DNA from: Meghimatium bilineatum | Lineage: Eukaryota; Mollusca; Gastropoda; Stylommatophora; Philomycidae | Assembly: GCA_034231615.1 (NCBI GenBank) | Contig: CM067298.1 | Coordinates: 52,976,883-53,040,882, forward strand | DNA: 64,000 nt | Direction: 5' to 3' | Shown: positions 55,048 through 62,643 of the stretch, piece by piece | Numbering within the stretch: position 1 is the first letter of the stretch | Layout of the letters: the number at the start of each line of letters is the position of its first letter | Position numbers and translations under genes: made by a program | The notes under the pieces: generated by a model | What the model saw: the letters and a program-made list of their open reading frames with translations, nothing else | Database searches by the model: none | Told to the model about the DNA's origin: nothing

Positions 55048-57349
55048 ATAATAAACAAGATACATTTATGAAATGTGTTGAAAAGATTGGAAAAGAAAAT
55101 CAAAATAATATATTTCTAATGATAAACTAGATACATTTATGAAATGTGTTGAAAAGTTTCAAAATCAAAAAAATATATGTCTAATAATAAACAAGATACA
55201 TTTATGAAATGTGTTGAAAAGATTGAAAAATAAAATTTAAAAATATATTTTAATGGTAAACTACTTGTAGATACATTTATGAGATGTGTTGAAAAGTTTG
55301 AAAATCAAAAAAATATATTTCTAATGATTTGACAATCAATTTATGAGATGTGTTGAAATGTTTGAAAAAGAAAATAAAAAAATAAATTTCTAATAATAAA
55401 CTACTGGTAGATACATTTATGAAATGTGTTGAAAAGTTTCAAAATCAAAAAATATATTTCTAATGAGAAACTAGATACATTTATGAAATGTGTTGAAAAG
55501 TTTCAAAATCAAAAAATATATTTCTAATGAGAAACTAGATACATTTATGAGATGTGTTGAAAAGTTTGGAAAAGAAAATCAAAAAATATATTTCTAATGA
55601 TAAACTAGATACATTTATGAAATGTGTTGAAAAGTTTGAGAAAGAAAATGAAAAGATATATTTCTAGTGATAATCTACCGGTAGATACATTTATGAGATG
55701 TGTTGAAAAGTTTGAAAAAGAAAATAAAAAAAAATTTCTAATGATTTGACAATCAATTTATGAGATGTGTTGAAACGTTTGGAAAAAAAAATATATATAT
55801 TTCTAGTGATACACTACTGGTAGATACATTTATGAGATGTGTTGAAAAGTTTGAAAAAGAAAATAAAAAAATATATTTCTAATGATAAACTAGATACCTT
55901 TATGAAATGTGTTGAAAAATTTCAAAAAGAAAATCAAAAAATTCATTTCTATTGATAAACTATATACACTTATGAAATGTGTTGAAAAGTTTGAAAATCA
56001 AAAAAATATATTTCTAATGATAAACTAGATACATTTATGAAATATGTTGAAAAGTTTGGAAAAGAAAATCAAAACATATATTTCTAGTGATAAACTATAT
56101 ACATTTATGAAATATGTTAAAAAGTTTGAACAAGAAAATAAAAATATATATTTCTAATGATAAACTATATTCATTTATGAAATGTGTTGAAAAGTTTGAA
56201 AAAGAAAATGAAAAGATATATTTCTAGTGATAATCTACTGGTAGATAAATTTATGAGATGTGTTGAAAAGTTTGAAAATAAAAAAATATATTTCTAATGA
56301 TAAACTAGATACATTTATGAAATGTGTTGAAAAGTTTCAAAATCAAAAAAATATATTTGTAATGATAAAAACTAGATACATTTATGAAATGCGTTGAAAA
56401 GTTTGAACATCAAAAAAAAATATTTATAACAATAAACTAGATACATTTATGAAATGTGTTGAAAAGTTTGAAAAAGAAAGTGAAAAGATATATTTCTAGT
56501 GATAATCTACCGGTAGATACATTTATGAGATGTGTTGAAAAGTTTGAAAAAGAAAATCAAAAAATATATTTCTAATGTTAATCTAGATACATTTATGAAA
56601 TGTGTTGAAAAGTTTTGAAAAGAAAATCTAAAAATATATTTCTTGTGATAAACTAGATACATTTATGAAATGTGTTGAAAAGTTTGAAATTTAAAAAAAA
56701 TATATTTCTAATGATAAACTAGATACATTTATGAAATGTGTTGAAAAGTTTGAACAAGAAAATAAAAAAAATATATTTCTAATGATAAACTATATTCATT
56801 TATGAAATGTGGTGAAAAGTTTGAACAAGAAAGTGAAAAGATATATTTCTAGTGATAAACTATATACATTTATGAAATATGTTGAAAAGTTTGAACAAGA
56901 AAATAAAAAAAAATATTTTTAATGATAAACTATATTCATTTATGAAATGTGTTGAAAAGTTTGAACAAGAAAATAAAAAAAAAATATTTTTAATGATAAA
57001 CTATATTCATTTATGAAATGTGTTGAAAAGTTTGAACAAGAAAATTTAAAAAAAATATTTCTAATGATAAACTATATACATTTATGAAATGTGTTGAAAA
57101 GTTTGAAAAAGAAAGTGAAAAGATATATTTCTAGTGATAAACTATATACATTTATGAAATATGTTGAAAAGTTTGAACAAGAAAATAAAAAAAAATATTT
57201 CTAATGATAAACTATATACATTTATGAAATGTGTTGAAAATTTGAAAAAGAAAGTGAAAAGATATATTTCTAGTGATAATCTACCGGTAGATACATTTAT
57301 GAGATGTGTTGAAAAGTTTGAAAAAGAAAATTTAAAAATATATTTCTAC
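55041..57349 (+). repeat. Inverted, diverged terminal arm of the same satellite
   Basis: From 55,041 the same monomers read in the opposite orientation, for example ATACATTTATGAGATGTG and GTTGAAAAGTTTGAAAA on the + strand. About 31 units follow. They are less uniform than the main array: GAAAAGATTG variants, T-run (here A-run) length changes, single-base losses and several AACAAGATAC units. This fits the usual decay of satellite edges away from the homogenised interior. The arm ends near 57,349 where the sequence becomes unique. Its coding-like sense is the same strand as the relic that begins at 57,388. Confidence 0.95.
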
Positions 57350-57387
57350 TAATTTGACCTCTATTTACTTTTTTATTCTCTTATAAA
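57350..57387. other. Satellite/unique-sequence boundary
   Basis: The last recognisable monomer ends with ATATATTTCTACT. It is followed by AATTTGACCTCTATTTACTT and then unique AT-rich sequence. The boundary resembles the core-less variant monomer on this strand (ATGATTTGACAATCAATTTA), sharing TTTGAC and an ATTTA a few bases later. The boundary is placed to within about 15 bp. Confidence 0.7.
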
Positions 57388-57461
57388 ATGGATTTAAACG
57401 AATTAAAACTTTAAAGTGAAATGACTCCTGAAAATATGAATAATGCATATACAACAAATAT

Positions 57462-57473
57462 GATTATTAAATT
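57462..57473 (+). repeat. Target-site duplication, left copy
   Basis: GATTATTAAATT here is repeated exactly at 57818-57829, immediately outside the two ends of the LINE fragment. The next bases differ (G against T), so the duplication is 12 bp. Confidence 0.85.
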
Positions 57474-57817
57474 GATAGATTGCGAAATGAATATATCAGG
57501 GAAAGAATAGGTATAATATCTTGTACAGATTACATAGAGAAAGAACAGATCAAGTGGTTTGGCCACATTATGAGAATGCATCATGAAAAGTTGCCCTTAC
57601 AAATCATATAACCAAATGAGATCAGGGTACAAGGCCAGAGGAAGACCATGGAAAAGATGGATAGAAAACATCAGGGACATCCTTAACAGACACGGTCATA
57701 GCACAGCCGAGGCCACACATCTGGCTTTAGAACGCAAGCTCGAGCTCCAATCACCCCAACGCTTAACTGCAAGAGTGGATCACAAACCACCTAGGGAAAG
57801 ACAATAGACAATAGATA
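57474..57817 (+). mobile_element. 5'-truncated LINE 3' end, RTE-like, inserted in relic A
   Basis: This is the C-terminal end of a non-LTR retrotransposon polyprotein. One frame is open from the first base after the target-site duplication (57474) and includes IKWFGHIMRM near 57549-57578, the WFGH motif common in LINE C-termini. After a frameshift near 57,600 the other frame carries ARGRPWKRWIENI and runs to TAG at 57805-57807. The 3' end is a short ACAATAG-type tail (57,801-57,817). Severe 5' truncation, short tail repeats and flanking target-site duplications fit target-primed reverse transcription. The RTE/BovB clade is my best guess from the C-terminal motif and tail; CR1- or Jockey-like elements are alternatives. 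It cannot mobilise itself. Confidence 0.85.
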
Positions 57818-57829
57818 GATTATTAAATT
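57818..57829 (+). repeat. Target-site duplication, right copy
   Basis: GATTATTAAATT directly follows the ACAATAG-type tail of the LINE and matches 57462-57473. Removing the element and one copy (356 bp) restores a continuous reading frame in relic A. Confidence 0.85.
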
Positions 57830-58180
57830 TATGAATATTAAAACCGAACAACCTAATTTATCACAAGATCAGATTTGTAGTAAATTAGGTATTTCTTCTT
57901 CTACAATAAAAAAAAAGAATAAGACAAGATTTAAATGTAAAATTTTCATATAAATATGATATTCCTTTTAAAAAGTAACAAGAATAAAAAAAATATTGAA
58001 ATTAGTAATAAAGAAACATTAAAAATAAATAAAGAAACAAGGAAATTAAAAGTTAAAAAAATAAAAGAGAAAATTGGTAATGGAAGGGATAATAATAAAT
58101 TATTTAATGTTAATAAAGCAATAGAAGAAGTGTAAATAATTTATTGTTATATTTGATGTTGAGAATTTCATTCTCTAAAA

Positions 58181-58559
58181 ATGGAAGAACTAAAATTATT
58201 TGTTAAAAAAAATAAAAGTGATGAAATTAAAGAACAAATAACAAAAACTTGAAAAACAAAATTATAAAACAAAAGATTATTTATTAAAACAATATATTGT
58301 AAAAAATAAGATTAATAAAGAAGTTTTAAAAATAGTTGGTGAACAAATGATTGAGTATGAAGAAGAATTAGAAGAAAAACAATGTTTAATGATTGAATAT
58401 GAAACAATAATTGGTGGTGATAAATTAATGAAATAATTCAGAAATATAATAAAAAATATATCAAACAAATTGATCCTAGTAAAGTTACTTATAAAGATAA
58501 GAGTGTGTAAAAGAGTATTATATAAATTAAACAACAAAATAAAAGAATTAGAAAAGTAG
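58181..58559 (+). pseudogene. AT-rich coding relic B, acidic coiled-coil-like
   Basis: An ATG at 58181 starts a Lys/Glu-rich frame that stops at TGA 58250-58252. The adjacent frame is open from 58248 to TAA 58434, with a Glu-rich stretch (YEEELEEKQCLMIEYE) followed by an IIGGDKLM motif. A further shift gives an open piece from 58430 to TAA 58508, containing KQIDPSKVTYKDKSV. A last shift gives LYKLNNKIKELEK to TAG 58557. The pieces abut or overlap by a few bases, as expected for one gene broken by single-base indels. Heptad-like Leu/Ile spacing suggests a coiled coil. It lies 45 bp after relic A on the same strand with the same codon bias, so the two probably belonged to one element. Family unknown. 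The 86-residue open frame on the other strand (58,277-58,537) is its shadow. Confidence 0.55.
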
Positions 58560-58654
58560 AAATAATAGTATAAATAATTACTGATAAAATATATATTTTA
58601 AATTCGTATTTTAAAATTATGATTTATTTTTTAATCTATTTCTTCACATATTTT
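58560..58654. other. AT-rich spacer, no feature seen
   Basis: Simple AT-rich sequence between relic B and the first SINE-like copy. Base composition changes sharply near 58,655, where GC-containing repeat DNA begins. No open frame or RNA gene is visible. Confidence 0.5.
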
Positions 58655-58935
58655 TACCACCCGTGTGTTGTTGGGGCCCGAAAGGGGAGAAAAGAATAGC
58701 AACACCGTGTACCTTTCATGCATGTCATACGAGGTGACTAAAGAGGTTATGGGATGGAGTTAGCTGTCCCATTAAATAGGGTCAGTGACCCAAAGCCATG
58801 CTGAAGTTGGATGTATCAGGCCAAAAGCTGCAGATATCGCAGCTTTGCTGTAAACCATGACACAACACATTCCATTCTCCGGACTACATCCTGCAAATCT
58901 GAAGGAGTTTGAGAACGAATGCAGAAGAAGAAGAA
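58655..58935 (+). mobile_element. SINE-like repeat, most complete copy (head plus tail)
   Basis: This copy has both modules of a dispersed family. The head holds CATGCATGTCATACGAGGTG then ACTAAAGAGG (about 58,718-58,747) and an inverted GGGTCAGTGACCC. The tail holds GATGTATCAGGCC, a GACACAACACATTCCATTC block, CCGGACTACATCCTG and GAGTTTGAGAACGAATGC, and ends in GAAGAAGAAGAA. A simple-sequence 3' end, short length and lack of coding potential suggest a SINE or a non-autonomous LINE derivative. I could not find convincing pol III A and B boxes, so the class is unproven. Related pieces lie at 59,011, 60,859, 61,018, 61,986, 62,644, 62,848, 62,940 and 63,600. Confidence 0.65.
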
Positions 58936-59010
58936 ATGTACAGATGAAATGAGATGGGGGTCATTCACAAGTAGAAATTCTCATTATATTGGCATGGCTT
59001 CTATTGTTTC

Positions 59011-59290
59011 TTCATTGTTCATTCTCAAACTCCCACTGGAACTCTCTTGTTGCAGGACAATGATCCATCCTACTAGGTTACATAATTTCTCAAACTCCCA
59101 CTGGAACTCTCTTGTTGCAGGACAATGATCCATCCTACTAGGTTACATAATTTCTCAAACTCCCACTGGAACTCTCTTGTTGCAGGACAATGATCCTACA
59201 AGATTTCAAGTAGGATGTAGTCCAGAGAATGGAAATGCATTGTGTTTCCGATTTATTTGCGCTAATGGCCTAATACATCGGACTTTGACT
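59011..59290 (-). mobile_element. SINE-like tail copy, reverse, internally expanded
   Basis: Read on the minus strand this gives CCGATGTATTAGGCCATTAG, CGCAAATAAA, CATTTCCATTCTCTGGACTA, then the CAACAAGAGAGTTCCAGTGG and GAGTTTGAGAA modules of the family tail. The GAGTTTGAGAA-side part is present in tandem (see the 65-bp repeat). The closest relative in the window is the tail at 63,600. No head module is attached. Confidence 0.65.
59023..59198. repeat. 65-bp tandem repeat inside the SINE-like copy
   Basis: TCTCAAACTCCCACTGGAAC starts at 59023, 59088 and 59153, exactly 65 bp apart. The first two units are identical; the third is partial and leaves the repeat at GATCCTACAAG. Near-identical units mean a young expansion. 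Confidence 0.92.
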
Positions 59291-59727
59291 GTATTGCTAG
59301 TTTACTGTTGCATAATGGTTAGTCTGATAAGCAAATAGTGCGACCTTCAAACCTTCCACATTCAGGAACCATTGTCATTAAGTTAGCACAGACTTGAAAC
59401 ACTGTGTTCCTGTGTGACTGCACAACAAAGGTGATCCTTAGGATTTAACTCAACAGTTGTGAAATATGATATTGTTTACAATAAAACTAAGAAGTATTTA
59501 CATGAATGATACTGTCCACAGATATTTGGGAAGGAAACGTTTACGCAAAGACTTAGAGACAATGGTAGAGGGCAGCGATCGGTTGGCGTGGCCACACTAT
59601 TCCTATTAGACAATCAGTTACATATTGTCTATCCGGGGTGCATGAAAACTGCTAGATCAGAAACCTTTGTCAAAGATGGTGCCTGTGGATGAGTACCTTC
59701 CAATCATGTTTGATAGGCATCCAGAGT
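59291..59727. other. Intergenic, nothing recognised
   Basis: Mixed-composition sequence with no open frame of useful length, no repeat and no RNA gene that I can recognise. Confidence 0.5.
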
Positions 59728-59842
59728 GAGTACTTGTTTAATTGTCAGCTAAAAGACATAATATCTTAGTGTTAACGGTGATGTTGAGTTCTTGTTTAAT
59801 TGAGAGCTAAAAACAAATTATGCCTTAGTGTTAAAGGTGGTA
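59728..59842. repeat. 58-bp imperfect direct duplication
   Basis: GAGTACTTGTTTAATTG...CTTAGTGTTAACGGTG (from 59728) is followed by GAGTTCTTGTTTAATTG...CTTAGTGTTAAAGGTG (from 59786). The units differ by several substitutions and small indels, so this is an old two-copy duplication. Confidence 0.8.
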
Positions 59843-60015
59843 AGATAAATTATAACACCCACCATCCAGTGGGGCGGAACAAGGTATTAAGTTAGAGCTT
59901 GGAATCACATGTGCTGTGGGGTTCTGGGAAGGATGTATAGAATAATATTGTGACGGGCTTGTATGACAACTGACTTTCTTGAACTTCTAGTTAATGGCAA
60001 AGAATAGGGCCAGTG
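59843..60015. other. Intergenic, nothing recognised
   Basis: Short non-repetitive stretch between the 58-bp duplication and the 30-bp minisatellite. No gene signal seen. Confidence 0.5.
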
Positions 60016-60040
60016 TCTTATTTTCAAGCATGTCGTTGAA

Positions 60041-60400
60041 GGCGACTAAGTACAGTTGGGGCACAGTAGAGGCGACTAAGTACAGTTGGGGCACAGTAGA
60101 GGTGACTAAGTACAGTTGGGGCACAGTAGAGGCGACTAAGTACAGTTGGGGCACAGTAGAGGCGACTAAGTACAGTTGGGGCACAGTAGAGGCGACTAAG
60201 TACAGTTGAGGCACAGTAGAGGCGATTAAGTACAGTTGGGGTACAGTAGAGGCGACTAAGTACAGTTGGGGTACAGTAGAGGCGACTAAGTACAGTTGGG
60301 GTACAGTAGAGGCGACTAAGTACAGTTGGGGTACAGTAGAGGTGACTAAGTACAGTTGGGGTACAGTAGAGGTGACTAAGTACAGTTGAGGTACAGTAGA
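60041..60400. repeat. 30-bp minisatellite, 12 uninterrupted copies
   Basis: Units begin with GGCGACTAAG or GGTGACTAAG at 60041, 60071 and every 30 bp to 60371, with no indels. Copies 1-6 end in GCACAGTAGA and copies 7-12 in GTACAGTAGA. Copies 6 and 12 both have CAGTTGAG instead of CAGTTGGG, the mark of a 6-copy block having doubled. Because 30 is a multiple of three, long open frames appear on both strands (a repeating ten-residue peptide); these follow from the period and are not evidence of a gene. Confidence 0.97.
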
Positions 60401-60858
60401 CTGACAAGTTGTCACCTGCGGAAAAATCATTGTCACATATTGTTACAATTTTGTCTTCCAACAAATCAACCCCCATGGATGATGAAGAGATGCCGGCCAG
60501 GAAATTGCACCTTTTGTGGCAGACTCCAATGTGACGGAGACTATGTGACGGAGAATGTTAGTTGTGTCATCACTACTGATGGGTCAATAGATCTGACATA
60601 AGAATGACAACATAGTTGGCCCAGATTTGTGTGGTGTGCTCCTGGCTCCTGGAATGCCTGCCTTTGGGGACTAAACATGCATTCAGAAACCTCCATGATG
60701 CAACAATGCCTTTGAGACAACCTTATAGAGTCTAGGTTACACAAGAGCCTCAGTTACACAACTGAGAAGAAGCTGTGCTATTGTCAGAAAGGCTATGGGC
60801 TATCAAATATAGCTCATATATATAGCTATATAGCTACCACCTCAAAACTAAAGGGATT
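60401..60858. other. Intergenic, nothing recognised
   Basis: Contains a small local repeat of TGTGACGGAGA near 60,531-60,554 and a TATATAGCTATATAGCTA stretch near 60,818. No coding or RNA feature can be supported. Confidence 0.5.
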
Positions 60859-60996
60859 CTTCTTCTTCGTTCATTCTCAAACTCCTGCAGATTAGCAGGT
60901 TGTAGTCCGGAGAACGGAATGCGTTGTGTCATGGTTTACATCATTGCTGTGATATATGCACCTTTCGGCCGCCTGACACATCTGACTTCAGCATTA
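60859..60996 (-). mobile_element. SINE-like tail copy, reverse
   Basis: On the minus strand this carries the family tail: CATTCCGTTCTCCGGACTAC, then AACCTGCTAATCTGCAGGAG, TTTGAGAATGAACG and GAAGAAGAAG. It starts from a TGAAGTCAGATGTGTCAGGC segment matching the 58,800 region of the most complete copy, and includes the GTAAACCATGACACAACGC block. Confidence 0.7.
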
Positions 60997-61017
60997 CTAA
61001 AGGGATTATTTCATAAT

Positions 61018-61102
61018 CATCATTATAATACTGTGACTTGCAATGTATGTTGTAAGAGGCAGCTAAGGAGGGCTTGGAGTGTGGTTGGTTACTCCATTTC
61101 AT
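61018..61102 (+). mobile_element. SINE-like head fragment
   Basis: GTGACTTGCAATGTATGTTG, TAAGAGGCAGCTAAGGAGG and GGTTGGTTACTCCATTTCAT match the head module of the family in spacing and sequence. It lies just after the reverse tail at 60,859, so a rearranged or composite insertion is possible. Confidence 0.55.
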
Positions 61103-61985
61103 AGAAAGACACACAAAAATAGTAGCATACCATGTATAAACTAATTCGATTATAAACCGAGCACATGATTTTAATGTCTGAAATTTGACACAAGTCTAGA
61201 ATCCATTTATAGGCCGAGGTGTAGAATTCCATTATTATAATAATGAAGGGGCAAGTGCCACATGGTTTGCATCTGTGGGTATCACCAACTAGACAAACCA
61301 TTAATGCAAAAGAAAGTCTTAGTAGATGACATGCCGTTATATTGAGGTTCTCTTATAGAAGCTTCATGGCACATCATATATACAATTATGCTTTTATTTT
61401 ATTGTTGCAATGTATTTTATGCTTTATTTGTATATATGTATGCACCTTCTGTGGTTGGGATAAAGCCAGAGATGTACTGTGCAGCACTGGGGAGGGGAGG
61501 AGGAAGCTGACAGCACTATATGTTTCCTATGCTGAGGCCCATCATAGAGGCACAATGACTTAGGAAGTGACAATCATTTTGACTTGAACATTTGGTTGCA
61601 TGCCTGAAGCAATAGAGAAGTCTGACATAACCAGTAGTCAATTGGTGGCGGGGAATGAACATAGTGAACCCTACCTTAGCTCCAGTGATTTGAGCATTAC
61701 TTAGGTAGAAAACTCACAAACCAAATTAGACAATTACCAATTTATTATAATTATATTTTTTTTTTCATCGCATTTATTGTTTTTCATGCCATGTGCATCT
61801 TCGCTTGCGAAGGAGGAACATCATCAGGTATCCTCTGGCTCTAACCGGGTTGGACCAAAAATCCACAGACCTCCCATCAATATAATGCTAGCACAACAAA
61901 TATTATTTATAGACAAGCAGATACAAGATCGTCATAAAACAAAGTCTTCGCTTAACATCCTACAACTGAACATGGTATAGGAAAC
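61103..61985. other. Intergenic, nothing recognised
   Basis: About 880 bp of mixed sequence with a short T-run near 61,757. Open frames of 60-75 residues here have no recognisable motif, and no repeat was identified. Confidence 0.5.
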
Positions 61986-62044
61986 TCTTCTTCTTCAGCG
62001 TTCATTCTCAAACTCCCGCCAGATCTCTCTTGTAGCAGGACATA
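61986..62044 (-). mobile_element. SINE-like tail end, reverse fragment
   Basis: CTTCTTCTTCAGCGTTCATT, CTCAAACTCCCGCCAGATC and TCTCTTGTAGCAGGACAT are the reverse complement of the 3' tail (compare 63,690-63,752). Only the last 60 bp or so of the element are present. Confidence 0.65.
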
Positions 62045-62098
62045 TGTTTGCCAAATGTTGCATGAGTTTGGCTAAATGTTGTTATGTATTTGGTTAAA
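62045..62098. repeat. Diverged copies of the 21-bp minisatellite, left side
   Basis: GTTTGCCAAATGTTGCATGA, GTTTGGCTAAATGTTG and ATTTGGTTAAAT are degenerate copies of the 21-bp unit that forms the main array at 62,290. They lie on the far side of the LINE fragment at 62,104. Confidence 0.7.
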
Positions 62099-62103
62099 TA
62101 ATA

Positions 62104-62289
62104 ATGGAGGGCAGAGCACCAGGGCAGAGGAGGAAAGGCAGACCAAGAAGATGATGGACTGACAACATTAAATATAACATGAATATGTCATTGGAGAATG
62201 CAAGCCACATCGCCCACGACAGAGAATGGTTCAGGGAGTTCATTAGAAAGACAACGTTCTGGAGAGAATATGTCACTGACAGTGTGACT
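62104..62289 (+). mobile_element. Second LINE C-terminal fragment
   Basis: One frame from 62104 gives GQRRKGRPRR, an in-frame TGA at 62152, then WTDNI, and about 14 residues later an ENASHIAHDREWFREFI stretch. This is the basic GRPR..W.DNI...A.DR..W arrangement at the C-terminus of many non-LTR polyproteins. The TGA shows that it is dead. Sequence after the DR..W block differs from the fragment at 57,474, so it is a different family. The open frame then runs into the 21-bp minisatellite, which inflates its apparent length. No target-site duplication was found. Confidence 0.75.
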
Positions 62290-62610
62290 AAATTTTGTAT
62301 GTGTTTGACCAAATGTTGTATGTGTTTGACCAAATGTTGTATATGTTTGACCAAATGTTGTATGTGTTTGACCAAATGTTGTATGTGTTTGACCAAATGT
62401 TGTATGTGTTTGACCAAATGTTGTATGTGTTTGACCAAATGTTGTATGTGTTTGACCAAATGTATGTGTTTGGCCAAATTTTCTATGTGTTTGACCAAAT
62501 TTTCTATGTGTTTTACCAAATGTTGTATGTGTTTGACCAAATTTTGTATATTTGACCAAATGTTGTATGTGTTTGACCAAATGTTGTATGTGTTTGACCA
62601 AATGTTGTAG
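62290..62610. repeat. 21-bp minisatellite, about 15 copies
   Basis: Unit AAATGTTGTATGTGTTTGACC, with unit starts at 62290, 62311, 62332 and so on to about 62600. Most units are 21 bp; one at 62458 is 18 bp and one at 62539 is 19 bp. Units at 62476-62517 carry TTTTCTATG variants. The 21-bp period keeps frames open on both strands (a seven-residue repeat), which explains the 86-183 residue open frames here. Confidence 0.95.
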
Positions 62611-62643
62611 ATATCAAAGCCAAATGGTAAACTATGATGTAAC

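Larger units (their letters stand above)
57388..58135 (+). pseudogene. AT-rich coding relic A, HTH-like, interrupted by a LINE
   Basis: I do not recognise the family. An ATG at 57388 opens a frame with an in-frame TAA at 57412, then continues past a second ATG at 57421 to the LINE insertion at 57474. After the element and its duplicated target site the same frame resumes at 57830. It holds LSQDQICSKLGISSSTIK (57858-57911), whose spacing resembles a helix-turn-helix. Next to an A9 run at 57908-57916 the sense moves to another frame (RIRQDLNVKFSYKYDIPFKK, ending with TAA at 57976). A third open piece, rich in Lys and Asn, runs to TAA at 58133. At least two frameshifts and one stop make it non-functional. 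Codon use is strongly A/T-biased, unlike the flank beyond 58,620. It could derive from a DNA transposon, an endogenous DNA virus or an AT-rich host gene. Confidence 0.6.

Noticed and set aside
1..57349. CRISPR array
   Set aside because: Repeats are contiguous with no unique spacers, far too many, and the flanks are eukaryotic repeat DNA.
1..57349. Centromere assignment
   Set aside because: Size and HOR structure fit a centromere, but interstitial and subtelomeric satellites look alike. Nothing in sequence alone decides it.
57161..57352. 63-residue + strand open frame at the array end
   Set aside because: It is two or three satellite monomers in a lucky frame, not a separate gene.
58277..58537. 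86-residue minus-strand open frame
   Set aside because: Shadow of relic B. The + strand has the plausible codon pattern; the minus reading is only Ile/Phe/Ser-rich complement.
58655..58800. tRNA or pol III promoter in the SINE-like head
   Set aside because: No convincing A box and B box pair at the right spacing, and no cloverleaf found by eye.
58919..59128. 69-residue + frame across the SINE-like tail
   Set aside because: It reads through repeat DNA and the 65-bp tandem unit; no coding signature.
59987..60476. 149-, 150- and 71-residue open frames over the 30-bp minisatellite
   Set aside because: A 30-bp period without stops keeps frames open on both strands. Composition is purely repetitive and no gene context exists.
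60386..60601. Cys-containing + frame suggestive of a zinc finger (CTFCGRLQC)
   Set aside because: Too short, no paired His/Cys spacing of a known finger, and no support from either side.
60541..61563. Small open frames of 61-73 residues
   Set aside because: Expected by chance in mixed-composition DNA; they overlap SINE-like pieces and show no motif.
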